A stretch of DNA of 64,000 bases. Source: Flavobacterium sp. MDT1-60 (lineage in GTDB: Bacteria; Bacteroidota; Bacteroidia; Flavobacteriales; Flavobacteriaceae). A model generated the notes under the pieces. The model was not told where the DNA came from, searched no databases, and worked only from the letters and a program-made list of their open reading frames with translations. Where the stretch lies: positions 3,906,001 through 3,970,000 of the forward strand of contig NZ_CP062159.1 of assembly GCF_014844035.1 (NCBI RefSeq). Direction: 5' to 3'. Both the position numbers and the translations under genes were made by a program. Below, piece after piece: positions 52,654-60,833 of the stretch. Each line of letters starts with the position of its first letter. Position 1 is the first letter of the stretch.

Positions 52654-53297
52654 CTAATCTCCAATTTTTTCCAAGGCAGGAATATCATCCATTTTTTCCA
52701 GGCGTTCTGCAAGTTCTGCTCTCGCTTCATTCAATTCTTGTTCGGCTTTGCCTAATTCTTTATACCATTCTTCGTTTCCAGTTTCTGAAGTTTCAATTTT
52801 ACGCATGATTTCATAAATTTCACCTTCGGCCTCCATCACTTTTAATCTTTTGTAATACGTCAAACTTTCTGTCATGTGTGCCAATGCAATCATGGCTGTT
52901 AAAAACGGATGATTGTTAGTTACATTTACATCTTTTATTCTTCCGTGTTCCAATTCAACTTTTAAGGCAAAAGCGAATTCTTCCATATTAAATTCCTCAT
53001 GTTTACTATCCGGATTCAAGTAGGCTTCAATTGCTTTTACATTATTCATTGTCGAGAGATCAACATCTGTTTCTTTATTTTTCAAATCCTTATAAACCAC
53101 ATTCCCTATTGCTCTCGCCTCATCGATCGTTGGATCATTTTCGGGATTTTCAAAATCGCGAACCGACCAATCCCAATTTTCAGGATGAACAGGTTTTATA
53201 TATTTTCACAAAAATCTGTCACATCATTTTTCAAACTTACCATTACATCTTCTCTTTTTATGTATATATCCTGATAAGCACCGCTTTTTGTTCCCAT
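52654..53297 (-). pseudogene. DUF5661-like gene with a frameshift
   Basis: Read from the ATG at 53297, MGTKSGAYQDIYIKREDVMV goes on to DFCENI and hits TAA at 53198-53196. In the -1 frame the text continues with KPVHPENWDWSVRDFENPEN, ...AIGNVVYKDLKNKETDV to the stop at 52654. The total of 644 bases is one short of a whole number of codons. The C-terminal part carries the DUF5661 pattern (FALKVELEHGRIKDVNVTNNHPFLTAMIALAHMTE and YYKRLKVME). The frame break lies in TATATAAAA, a slippage-prone run, so a true mutation, a sequence error or a programmed shift are all possible. Intact it would have about 214 residues. A GTG at 53100 could still start the C-terminal domain (148 residues). Confidence 0.7.
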
Positions 53298-53323
53298 ATT
53301 ATTTGTTTATAATTTTAAAATAC

Positions 53324-53355
53324 AAACGACACATTTACCAAAAAATGTGTCGTTT
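53324..53355. terminator. Terminator-like hairpin after the DUF1328 gene
   Basis: AAACGACACATTT pairs with AAATGTGTCGTTT around six bases. 33 bases after the DUF1328 stop and 26 before the DUF5661 start. Confidence 0.75.
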
Positions 53356-53387
53356 CAAGTTCGTTTTTATTTACTGAGCGCTATAGA

Positions 53388-53549
53388 TTAAATACTTCTA
53401 CGTCCGCTAATAAGCGAAAGAATAAATAATACTATGAATATAAAGAATAAGACTTTAGCTATTCCTGCTGCTCCGGCGGCGATTCCACCAAAACCGAATA
53501 TTCCTGCCACTATGGCCAGAATAATAAAAATGACAGTCCAACGTAACAT
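53388..53549 (-). CDS. DUF1328/YtjA-type small membrane protein
   Basis: 53 residues, ATG at 53549 and TAA at 53388-53390. Start [16 protein letters not shown], then [20 protein letters not shown] and [14 protein letters not shown]: two membrane helices joined by a Gly/Ala-rich turn. This is the full length and pattern of DUF1328 (YtjA) proteins, which are widespread, stress-associated and of unknown function. Flanked by the frameshifted DUF5661 gene and the topoisomerase gene, all on the minus strand. Confidence 0.92.
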   Translation of the reverse strand: MLRWTVIFIILAIVAGIFGFGGIAAGAAGIAKVLFFIFIVLFILSLISGRRSI

Positions 53550-53655
53550 AAGCGTGATTTTTAAATTAATATTTTTGTTTCTTACTCAAATTTCATGTTT
53601 TTAAAAGATAAACATTAACTCTAAACATTATATTTATAGCTCTATAAGCACTGAT

Positions 53656-54747
53656 TTACAATAAATTGAGCTGATAATTCTGTATTAATTCAGAAAAGGC
53701 AATTTCGGTTCTCGAAAAATATTTCTGATTACTTCGGCTTTTTTTTACCCTATCAAAATATTTCTGAATCGAACCATCTTCATAAGTTGAAACCAACAAA
53801 GGATGAACGTAATAATTTTTGCAAACATTTCTGGTATTTCCCAACGCTTCTGCTGTGATATCATAGGCTTCGAGAATATTCTTTTTTATTTCTTTTTCGT
53901 CTGATGTGGTTCCGATTTCCATTAAAGTTTCAAAAAATATAATTGAAGCGGCCCAGGTTCTAAAATCTTTTGCACTAAAATATTCACCAGAAATTGTATG
54001 CAAATATTCATTGACCATATGACTGTCTAAGACCTTTTTTTCGCCATTTTTATCATAATATTTAAAAACTTCCCAACCTGGGATTTCCTCACAGCGACTT
54101 ACTAATCTTATAAGTTGCTTATTTTTGGTTGTAATCGTATGCTGAATTCCCTTTTTTCCGACAAATTCAAATCGAAGTGAATTTTTATCAATGTTAATAT
54201 GACGTTTTCTCAAAGTCGAAAGTCCGTATGATTTATTGTCTTTAGCGTATTTTTCATTCCCAATTCTGATATGGGTTTCTTCCATCAGCCGAATCACTAA
54301 AGCCACTACTTTCTCTCTTCTCCATTCTTTTCTTTCTAAATCTTTATCAACTTGTTTTCTGATAGCGGGTAGTTTTGATCCAAATTCTGCTATTTTATAG
54401 AATTTAGTCTGATTTCTGATCAAATTCCATTTCGGATGATATCGATACTGTTTTCTGTTTCTATCGTCTAAACCAACAGCTTGTAAATGTGCATTTGGTA
54501 AATCTGAAATTTGTACATTTTGCCAGGCTGGAGGCAAAACCAAACTACTAATACGTTTCAATTCGCTTTTTTGCTTAATGCAACGGCCATTTTTTTTATA
54601 AATAAAACCCTCTTCACATTGACATCTTTCAATAGTCAATTGCTGATTACTTATATATACTAAATCTAATTTTTCCAGCACCAAATGCGGTGTTTTAATT
54701 AATTGGTTTACTAATTTTTCAGCTTTGGCTGTTGCTGTTGTATTCAT
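53656..54747 (-). CDS. DNA topoisomerase IB (poxvirus-like)
   Basis: 363 residues, the size of bacterial/poxvirus-type TopIB. N-terminal domain with CQCEEGFIYKKNGRCI and LVLPPAWQNVQISDLPNAHLQAVGLDDRNRKQYRYHP, then catalytic domain: VALVIRLMEETHIRIGNEKYAKDNKSYGLSTLRKRHI with Arg, GKKGIQHTI with Lys, SAKDFRTWAA with Arg, and the catalytic Tyr in VCKNYYVHPLL. It relaxes supercoils through a 3'-phosphotyrosine without ATP. These enzymes are scattered among bacteria and often sit near stress genes, as here. Confidence 0.94.
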   Translation of the reverse strand: MNTTATAKAEKLVNQLIKTPHLVLEKLDLVYISNQQLTIERCQCEEGFIYKKNGRCIKQKSELKRISSLVLPPAWQNVQISDLPNAHLQAVGLDDRNRKQYRYHPKWNLIRNQTKFYKIAEFGSKLPAIRKQVDKDLERKEWRREKVVALVIRLMEETHIRIGNEKYAKDNKSYGLSTLRKRHINIDKNSLRFEFVGKKGIQHTITTKNKQLIRLVSRCEEIPGWEVFKYYDKNGEKKVLDSHMVNEYLHTISGEYFSAKDFRTWAASIIFFETLMEIGTTSDEKEIKKNILEAYDITAEALGNTRNVCKNYYVHPLLVSTYEDGSIQKYFDRVKKSRSNQKYFSRTEIAFSELIQNYQLNLL

Positions 54748-54784
54748 GTTTATTCGATTTAATATTTCCCGTCAAGCGGATGTT

Positions 54785-54853
54785 TGCCACAGATTGCACA
54801 GATTTAAAAAGATTTTTCAACAACCATTTTTATAAACGGTGGAATCTGTGGCA
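54785..54853. repeat. Inverted repeat (TGCCACAGATT)
   Basis: TGCCACAGATT (54785-54795) pairs with AATCTGTGGCA (54843-54853); inside, GCACAGATTTAAAAAGATT words. Same family as 39664-39727. Lies between the Rho_N-like and topoisomerase genes. Confidence 0.8.
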
Positions 54854-54857
54854 TTTT

Positions 54858-55088
54858 TTAATTTTTCTTTAAAGAATGAATCAAATTTTTTTTACTCATG
54901 TAAGAACGTCCCGGAATACCAGCTTTTATAGCTTCCTGATACAATTCTTCTTTAGTCCATTCTTCATAAGGTTTTGTTTTTTCACCCTTTAAATCAGGAT
55001 CTTTTTTTGTAGTAACCTGAGCTGATTCATTTTTGTTATACCCTTCCTTTAAAAGTCCGTGATAATCATTTTTAGTTGTCGCATACAT
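54858..55088 (-). CDS. Small Rho_N/SAP-like protein
   Basis: 76 residues. The C-terminal half (PYEEWTKEELYQEAIKAGIPGRSYMSKKNLIHSLKKN) has the helix-extended-loop-helix pattern of Rho N-terminal/SAP-type nucleic-acid-binding motifs; the N-terminal half is polar (NDYHGLLKEGYNKNESAQV). Likely a small DNA- or RNA-binding protein. Members are often found with stress genes in Bacteroidota. It lies 110 bp upstream of the topoisomerase gene on the same strand with a repeat between. Confidence 0.7.
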   Translation of the reverse strand: MYATTKNDYHGLLKEGYNKNESAQVTTKKDPDLKGEKTKPYEEWTKEELYQEAIKAGIPGRSYMSKKNLIHSLKKN

Positions 55089-55208
55089 GATTAAGATTTT
55101 TAGGTTTAAAATTGAATGTTTGGTATATCAAATTTCAAAATAAAACAGTTTCAGCCTGTTATATAATTCTTGTAATAATTTTCATAATTAACTTTAAATC
55201 TGGAGCAT

Positions 55209-55247
55209 AAAAAAAATCCCAATTCTTGAAGGAATTGAGATTTTTTA
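55209..55247. terminator. Terminator of the lipoprotein gene at 55257
   Basis: AAAAAATCCCAATTC-N8-GAATTGAGATTTTTT with one mismatch; A and T runs on both sides. Just beyond the stop of the minus-strand lipoprotein gene. Confidence 0.8.
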
Positions 55248-55256
55248 TGTTTCTAA

Positions 55257-55745
55257 TTAATTTAATTTTTTTTTTTCTAATCTGGATTTTGTTCCCACTA
55301 AAAACCAACTATCATTATAGTGACTTACCAAATAAACATCATAAAGTTTATTAATAACGAAACTTACTTTTTTGTTCTTATTTTTCAAAGCAATAATAAT
55401 CTGGTTTTTTGACTTCTTTTTAAGAAAAATGGTTTTCGCTTCAACATTTGGAGATTCATCATGAATTATATATTCCTTGCCATTCTCATCATAATGAAAA
55501 TCATTTTTATAAAAACTTTTAACTTTGTCATTATTCAGATAAATATCGATACTATCCTTAAATTGCTTAAGAAATACCAAGTTTATGTCTCGGGATTTTG
55601 AAGATTTTGTAATCCAAATTGTAGAAAGAGAATCTGCATAATTTACTATTTTTTGCTCCTCTTTAAAAGCAGGTAATACATTCGTTGTAGCACAACCACC
55701 AGTAAGAATGACAAGTATAATGGAAAATGCTATAATTTTATTCAT
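55257..55745 (-). CDS. Hypothetical lipoprotein
   Basis: 162 residues from the ATG at 55745; a start five codons further up is open but would put charged residues in front of the signal. Lipobox LTGGC (Cys18) after a hydrophobic stretch. The mature part has strands such as SLSTIWITKSSKS, KDSIDIYLNNDKVKSFYKNDFHY and VSFVINKLYDVYLVSHYNDSWFLVG, ending in a basic tail. No family recognised. It follows the membrane-protein gene at 55804 on the same strand with 58 bp between and may be cotranscribed with it. Confidence 0.72.
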   Translation of the reverse strand: MNKIIAFSIILVILTGGCATTNVLPAFKEEQKIVNYADSLSTIWITKSSKSRDINLVFLKQFKDSIDIYLNNDKVKSFYKNDFHYDENGKEYIIHDESPNVEAKTIFLKKKSKNQIIIALKNKNKKVSFVINKLYDVYLVSHYNDSWFLVGTKSRLEKKKLN

Positions 55746-55803
55746 ACCGTAGTTCCTCATTAATGCAAAAGGTTTGATTTTGTTGGAAAATTATATATGA
55801 CCA

Positions 55804-56244
55804 TTATTCTTTTTCTTGTCTTTGAACATTTTGCCAAAACAAACTGTATCCAGTTTCGATTACCTCTACATCAAAGTTTCTTTTAATTTTAAATAGATTA
55901 ATTGGATCAACTACAAAAAGCATTTCAAGAATAACTATAAGTCCGGCAATTGTATATAAGAATAACGAAATAGCTTTTTTTGCTTTTATAGTTTTGAAAG
56001 CCTTCTTTATTAGATAAAACACAATTGTCCAGAAAGCAAAATGACACAACAAATCAAATAAAAATTCTAAACAGAAATACTGATTCGACATTGAGGTATG
56101 AAATCCCCACGATTTATATATTAACGGAAAACCATACATAATTCCGTCCGTTCCATCAATAACATCTACATACCACCATTTTGTCAATCCAAGCAATGAA
56201 ATCATAGTAAGGGGAATTACAAATGCAATTACGAGTCTTTTCAT
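55804..56244 (-). CDS. Hypothetical membrane protein
   Basis: 146 residues with three to four hydrophobic helices (about 5-22, 60-80, 93-115). Start MKRLVIAFVIPLTMISLLGLTKWW; a central loop has DGIMYGFPLIYKSWGFHTSMSNQYFC. No family recognised. Probable first gene of a two-gene unit with the lipoprotein gene downstream. No functional clue beyond location in the stress-type cluster. Confidence 0.7.
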   Translation of the reverse strand: MKRLVIAFVIPLTMISLLGLTKWWYVDVIDGTDGIMYGFPLIYKSWGFHTSMSNQYFCLEFLFDLLCHFAFWTIVFYLIKKAFKTIKAKKAISLFLYTIAGLIVILEMLFVVDPINLFKIKRNFDVEVIETGYSLFWQNVQRQEKE

Positions 56245-56551
56245 TAGTTTACATCGGCATTAAATTATAGATTTTTATAAGATTTGATCTCAAAACACAT
56301 CGCCTAAAGATTCCCCAAGATAACAACTATAGTCGTTACCAACCATAAAATAACATTAATCATTTTCTGTTTTATTTACGTTAAAATTCTGTTTTTCAAA
56401 TATTATAATTTAAATCGTTCACTTCCTTACGGAAAACCGCAATTGATAAAAAAATCTAATCTTTAAATCCTGTAACATTATTTAATAATGCTGTAAAAGA
56501 TTCTTCATTCATCTGAATAATTTTACACCATAACATTTAAACTATAAAATC
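56245..56551. other. Divergent intergenic region, nothing firm seen
   Basis: 307 AT-rich bases between divergent genes. TGTAACATTATTTAATAATGCTGTAA (about 56470-56496) contains a CATTA/TAATG inverted repeat about 55 bases ahead of the DUF4142 start and could be part of its promoter region. No small gene seen. Confidence 0.4.
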
Positions 56552-57139
56552 ATGAAAAAGATACTATTAGCCGGAAAAATAATTTTAGGAGCGGGACTAA
56601 TCATTATATTCTTGAATTCTTGTAAAAATGAAACTAAACAAGAAGATTCAAAAGAAGTGGCTGAAGATGCAAACGAAGCAAAATTTGACTCAATAGATAG
56701 TAAAGAAGATGACTCTGAATTTTTAGTAGATCAGGCTGAAGTTAATTTAGCTGAAATAGAAATCGGAAAACTGGCACAAACAAAAGGGACTAATCCTGAA
56801 GTGAAAAAATTTGGAAAAATGTTAGTTGATGATCATACTAAAGCCGCTTCTGAAGTAAGTGCTTTAGCTCAGGCAAAAAACTTTACTTTACCAACTTCTT
56901 TGACTGAAGATGGACAGGAAGAATACAAAAAACTAAACGAAAAATCAGGTCTTGATTTTGATAAAAAATTCGCTGACATGATGATTGATGGTCACGAAAA
57001 AGCAATTGACAAGTTGAAAAAAGCTTCTGAGGATGCAAAAGATGCAGATGTTAGAACTTGGGCATCGAATAATATTGCCGGATTGACCGCGCATTTAGAA
57101 CATGCTAAATTGCTAAAGCAAAATTTAGACAAAAAATAA
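56552..57139 (+). CDS. DUF4142 lipoprotein
   Basis: 195 residues. Lipobox region FLNSC (Cys24), an acidic linker (EDSKEVAEDANEAKFDSIDS), then the DUF4142 ferritin-like four-helix domain (about 55-190): FLVDQAEVNLAEIEIGKLAQTKG, KKFGKMLVDDHTKAASEV, FDKKFADMMIDGHEKAIDKLKKA and TAHLEHAKLL with the His/Glu pattern. Likely faces the periplasm, anchored by lipid. DUF4142 proteins are common in stress or desiccation settings; role unknown. Monocistronic with a strong terminator at 57170-57206. Confidence 0.9.
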   Translation: MKKILLAGKIILGAGLIIIFLNSCKNETKQEDSKEVAEDANEAKFDSIDSKEDDSEFLVDQAEVNLAEIEIGKLAQTKGTNPEVKKFGKMLVDDHTKAASEVSALAQAKNFTLPTSLTEDGQEEYKKLNEKSGLDFDKKFADMMIDGHEKAIDKLKKASEDAKDADVRTWASNNIAGLTAHLEHAKLLKQNLDKK

Positions 57140-57169
57140 AATAAATTTAATTGGTTATTATTTTATTTT

Positions 57170-57206
57170 AAAAACCCCTCAAGAGTTGAATTGCTTGAGG
57201 GGTTTT
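57170..57206. terminator. Terminator after the DUF4142 gene
   Basis: AAAACCCCTCAAG-N10-CTTGAGGGGTTTT stem, followed by CTTTT. Dispersed CTAAGG/GGTTCAAAGG repeat text runs from 57219 to 57304. Confidence 0.88.
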
Positions 57207-57304
57207 CTTTTAAGCTTCTAAGGCTCTGAGATACTAAGGTTCAAAGGAAAATTCCAATCTTTAAATTCCAAATTCCAAACCTTTGCCTCTTTGTGCCTTT
57301 GCAC

Positions 57305-58357
57305 CTATTTCAACGACTCCATATCAATCACAAAACGATACTTGATATCTCCTTTTAATAATCTTTCGTAAGCGTCATTTACTTCATTTACGCCTATTAT
57401 TTCAATATCTGCGGTAATATTGTGTTCCGCACAGAAGTCAAGCATTTCCTGAGTTTCTTTGATTCCACCAATGGCTGATCCGGCAAAACTTCTTCTTCCT
57501 AAAATCAAACTGAATGAGGTTACAGGAAGCGGATCCATTGGAGCACCAACTAACACCAAATTTCCATCGACTTTAAGCAGATTTAAATACGAATCGATAT
57601 TATGCTCGGCTGATACGCAATCTAAAATAAAGTGTAATGTTTTGGCGTATTTCGCCATTTGTTCCGGATCTGTAGATAAAACAACTTCATCAGCACCCAA
57701 ACGTTTTGCATCTTCGGTTTTAGATAACGAAGTAGTGAAAACGACCACATGAGCGCCCATGGCTTTCGCCAATTTGATTCCCATATGTCCTAAACCTCCA
57801 ATACCAACGATCCCAACTTTTTGACCAGGCCCCACTTTCCAGTGTTTTAACGGAGAATAAGTTGTGATTCCTGCACATAATAAAGGAGCAACTCCCGCAA
57901 GATCTAATTTGTCTGAAATGTGCAATACATAATTTTCATCAACCACAATACTTTGAGAATATCCTCCAAAAGTTTGTCCGCCTAAATGTGAGTCAGGTGA
58001 ATTAAAAGTTAGTATATTTCCTTCATCACAGAATTGCTCTAAATCATTTTTGCAATGTTCACACTCTCTGCAAGAATCAACCATACAGCCTACTCCCGCC
58101 AATTGACCTACTTTGAAATTCTTTACGTGATCGCCTACTTTTACAACTCTCCCTACAATTTCATGACCGGGAACAATTGGGTAAACAGTACCATGCCATT
58201 CATTTCTGGCCGAATGTAAATCAGAATGACAGATTCCGCAATACAAGATTTCTATTTCTACGTCATGCACTTGCACAGCTCTTCTTTTGATATCTAATGT
58301 TTTTAATGGTGCTTCAGCAGCTTCTGTACCAAAGGCTTTTATGTCTTTTGTTTCCAT
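57305..58357 (-). CDS. Zinc-dependent NADP alcohol dehydrogenase (YahK/CAD type)
   Basis: 350 residues, medium-chain dehydrogenase. Catalytic zinc site CGICHSDLHSARNEW (Cys, His) and PGHEIVGRV (His-Glu); structural zinc site CRECEHCKNDLEQFC (four Cys); Rossmann motif GIGGLGHMGIKLAKAMGA. The TTSLSKTEDAKRLGADEV segment is the cofactor strand, where Ser after the Thr-Ser fits NADP+. This is the cinnamyl-alcohol/YahK group, which reduces many aldehydes. A role in aldehyde detoxification is likely. It shares no operon with the cupins; a 240-bp repeat space lies between. Confidence 0.94.
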   Translation of the reverse strand: METKDIKAFGTEAAEAPLKTLDIKRRAVQVHDVEIEILYCGICHSDLHSARNEWHGTVYPIVPGHEIVGRVVKVGDHVKNFKVGQLAGVGCMVDSCRECEHCKNDLEQFCDEGNILTFNSPDSHLGGQTFGGYSQSIVVDENYVLHISDKLDLAGVAPLLCAGITTYSPLKHWKVGPGQKVGIVGIGGLGHMGIKLAKAMGAHVVVFTTSLSKTEDAKRLGADEVVLSTDPEQMAKYAKTLHFILDCVSAEHNIDSYLNLLKVDGNLVLVGAPMDPLPVTSFSLILGRRSFAGSAIGGIKETQEMLDFCAEHNITADIEIIGVNEVNDAYERLLKGDIKYRFVIDMESLK

Positions 58358-58517
58358 AATATTTTTTGTTTCAGTTTTTCTTTGTTTTAGGTTTCAGGTT
58401 GCTTTAATATTTGCCACTAAGACACTAAGTCGCTAAGATTGGTAACTTATAGGAACGGAGTTTCTAGTGTTATCCTTCGTTCCTCGGGATGACAAAATTG
58501 TGGTCAGGTAAGTCCTG

Positions 58518-58585
58518 AATTATCCAATTATCCAATTATCCAATTATCCAATTATCCAATTATCCAATTATCTAATTATCTAATT
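58518..58585. repeat. 8-bp microsatellite (AATTATCC)
   Basis: About six copies of AATTATCC followed by two of AATTATCT, just beyond the stop of a cupin gene. Such a run is expected to vary in copy number. Related loci: 1828-1862 and about 22757-22800. 58408-58500 carries CTAAGACACTAAGTCGCTAAG and CCTCGGGATGACAAA dispersed words. Confidence 0.8.
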
Positions 58586-58595
58586 GACTAATTTT

Positions 58596-59000
58596 CTAAC
58601 TCCCAAAACTGTGATATTCCTCATCAGTAACGCTGTCAAGCCATACACCATGTCCTTTGTCAATTTCAGTTATAATTGCTACATAAGAAAATTTTCTAAA
58701 CGGAGTTGCTCCATACCAATGTTCAATTCCTGGTAAAATTGTAATCACTTCGTCTTTATGAATCAGGCGAACTGCACTTCCTTTTTCCTGATAATAGCCC
58801 ACACCTTCTTTTGCAATAAGCAAATGAAGACTTGAATTAATATGCCAATTACTTCTTGCACAAGGCTCGAAAGTAACTTCTTTAATCATTGTATTTTCAG
58901 GGTGAATATTGCTCGTTTGTTTTTTATAAGAAACGTCACCTGTCATATAGGTATTAGGGACTTTTCCTTCTTCTATAACCGTTGCATAATTTGTTGACAT
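58596..59000 (-). CDS. Cupin protein, divergent paralogue
   Basis: 134 residues, single cupin barrel, clearly related to the next gene (shared: FEPxARxNWH, GYYQExG, DEVITILPGIEHWYGATP, VTDEEYHSF). The metal-binding motif has changed: the paralogue has NWHTHPGGQ, this one NWHINSSLH, so one ligand His is Asn; the second motif is HWYGA instead of HWHGA. It may bind metal differently or not at all. It lies 30 bp after its paralogue, surely cotranscribed. Function of this group (often annotated cupin or quercetin-dioxygenase-like) is not known. Confidence 0.88.
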   Translation of the reverse strand: MSTNYATVIEEGKVPNTYMTGDVSYKKQTSNIHPENTMIKEVTFEPCARSNWHINSSLHLLIAKEGVGYYQEKGSAVRLIHKDEVITILPGIEHWYGATPFRKFSYVAIITEIDKGHGVWLDSVTDEEYHSFGS

Positions 59001-59030
59001 AATTATTTATTTTTGAGTTTGGTTTAGTTT

Positions 59031-59444
59031 TTAATTAAAGCTATTGTATTGCTCATCGGTTACAGGTTCTAACCAATCTACAATTCCTGTTTGGGTATTG
59101 GTGCTGATGGCGATATGGGTAAATTCGCTGTTTGGGGATGCACCATGCCAGTGTTTAAGTTCGGGTGGAATATTGACAACATCCCCAACTTGCAATAACT
59201 GAATTGGTTTCCCTACTTCCTGATAATATCCTGTTCCGTGCGTTACGATTAAAATTTGTCCGCCGGGATGCGTGTGCCAATTGTTTCTGGCACCAGGTTC
59301 GAAAACGACATTACCAACTGCAGTATTTAAAACCGGGTCGTTTGGTACCAGCATTTTAACCCAGGCTTTTCCTGTAAAGTAATCTGCCGAAGCTAAATCG
59401 CCTTTAGGAAAAATTTCGTTTAATTGATTTTCTGAAGTTTTCAT
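59031..59444 (-). CDS. Cupin protein with intact metal site
   Basis: 137 residues. Cupin motif 1 GARNNWHTHPGGQILIVTHGTGYYQ with His-x-His and Gln, motif 2 DVVNIPPELKHWHGASP with His. This is the form of the small cupins related to carboxymuconolactone-decarboxylase-associated and hydroxynitrile-lyase-like proteins (Mn/Fe sites). Residues 18-40 (ADYFTGKAWVKMLV) are typical for the group. It precedes its paralogue by 30 bp. The AraC-type gene that ends 180 bp upstream on the same strand is the likely regulator. Confidence 0.9.
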   Translation of the reverse strand: MKTSENQLNEIFPKGDLASADYFTGKAWVKMLVPNDPVLNTAVGNVVFEPGARNNWHTHPGGQILIVTHGTGYYQEVGKPIQLLQVGDVVNIPPELKHWHGASPNSEFTHIAISTNTQTGIVDWLEPVTDEQYNSFN

Positions 59445-59626
59445 AATTATTTGTTTTTACTATCGATACAACTAAATCAAAAAGCAAGAATGCGCTTTAG
59501 GAAGTTAGATTTAGTTTATTAAAACCGATAAAAGATTAATACTAATTATTTCGATGCAAATTTACTTTAGTAAAACCGACCTCAGATAATGATAATCAAA
59601 CAAAAAATTAAGAATATGAAACAATT

Positions 59627-60499
59627 TTACATTCTCAACGATTTCGGAATGGTTCCGGTAAGTCTTTTAAAGTAATTATTAAAATAGCTTGGATACTCAA
59701 ATCCGAGTGAATAACCGATATCTGCAATGCTCCAGTCAGTATGTTGCAATAAAGCTTTGGCTTCGCCGATAATTCTTTCGGTAATATGCGCTGTGGTAGG
59801 TTTTCCGGTAACTTCTTTTACCGAACGATTGAGGTGATTCACGTGTACTGCAAGACTTTGAGCATAATCTTGTGGTGTTTTCAAAATTAAGGGCTGATCT
59901 TTTGTTTCTACCGGAAATTGTCTCTCTAAAAGTTCCAAAAACAATGAAGTGATTCTTGCCGAAGCATTTTTGTGTTTAAAGAAATTCTCTGAAGGTTGCA
60001 TTTTCATTGATTCATGCAGAATCAAATTGATATAATTACGGATTAAATCATCTTTAAAAACATAATCTGTTTCCTGTTCTTCGATCATTTTTTTAAACAA
60101 TGAATCTATAAATACTTTTTGTTCAGGTAATAAGGAAAAAATTGGAGTTCCGCCTATTTTAAACAAAGGCGATTCATGAAGACTTTCTGAACGGTCTTTT
60201 ACTTTCAAAAATTCTTCAGTAAAAACACAGGCATAACCTTCATAGGAAGGAGAAATAATATCCCACGAATATGGAATATGCGGATTTCCGAAGAACAAAA
60301 TAGTTCCGTCAACTTCTATCCCGCGATCCGCATAATGTATAAGACTTTTACTGGTATTGATGCAAATTTTGTAGTAATCCCTGCGGTTATAGGTCGGAAT
60401 TTTACTTACATCACCATTAATTTCGTATACTTTAAAACCTTTCAGCTTTAAATCGTTTATACCAAGTTCTGAAGCCTGAAAATCTAATTGCTCTTTCAT
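59627..60499 (-). CDS. AraC-family transcriptional regulator
   Basis: 290 residues. N-terminal cupin-like sensor domain (about 20-150, ILFFGNPHIPYSWDIISPSYEGYACVFTEEFL), C-terminal AraC domain (about 185-290) with two HTHs: YAQSLAVHVNHLNRSVKEVTGKPTTAHI and WSIADIGYSLGFEYPSYFNNYFKRLTGTIPKSLR. Domain form and length are those of the common Bacteroidota AraC type that controls neighbouring oxidoreductases and cupins. Likely target: the two cupin genes directly downstream (gap 182 bp) and perhaps the alcohol dehydrogenase gene. Confidence 0.93.
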   Translation of the reverse strand: MKEQLDFQASELGINDLKLKGFKVYEINGDVSKIPTYNRRDYYKICINTSKSLIHYADRGIEVDGTILFFGNPHIPYSWDIISPSYEGYACVFTEEFLKVKDRSESLHESPLFKIGGTPIFSLLPEQKVFIDSLFKKMIEEQETDYVFKDDLIRNYINLILHESMKMQPSENFFKHKNASARITSLFLELLERQFPVETKDQPLILKTPQDYAQSLAVHVNHLNRSVKEVTGKPTTAHITERIIGEAKALLQHTDWSIADIGYSLGFEYPSYFNNYFKRLTGTIPKSLRM

Positions 60500-60565
60500 T
60501 TTGCAAAGTTATGAAAATCAAATAAAAAAATAGTTTATTTTGTTTCAAGTTTCAGGTTCAAGTTG

Positions 60566-60833
60566 GACAGACTTAACCGCAAGGTCCGCAAAGAATTTAC
60601 GCTAAGGTCGCTAAGTTTTTTTTGGTTGGGGCGAAATAATCTCGCTAAGTCGCAGAGACGCAAAGTTTTTTCCTTACACTCTTTGCGTAATCCTTTGCGA
60701 ACTTTACGGTTAAAGATCTGCAAGGTGCACTACGCTTTTTTTGGTTGGACGAAATAATCTCGTTAAGTCGCAGAGACGCAAAGTTTTTTTCCTTGCGTCC
60801 TTTGCGTAGATCTTAGCGCACCTTACGGTTAAA
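60566..60833. repeat. Two copies of a ~119-bp dispersed repeat
   Basis: The text TTGGTTGG(GG)CGAAATAATCTCG.TAAGTCGCAGAGACGCAAAG occurs at about 60622-60665 and again 119 bases later. Outer words CTTAACCGCAAGG and CCTTACGGTTAA make the whole block roughly palindromic. Same family as 49621-49721. Open frames here (60535-60757, both strands) are taken as shadows. Confidence 0.75.

Noticed and set aside
60535..60757. Open frames on both strands upstream of the GH2 stop
   Set aside because: They lie wholly in dispersed repeat text of the CGCAAAG type and encode Arg/Leu-rich low-complexity sequence.
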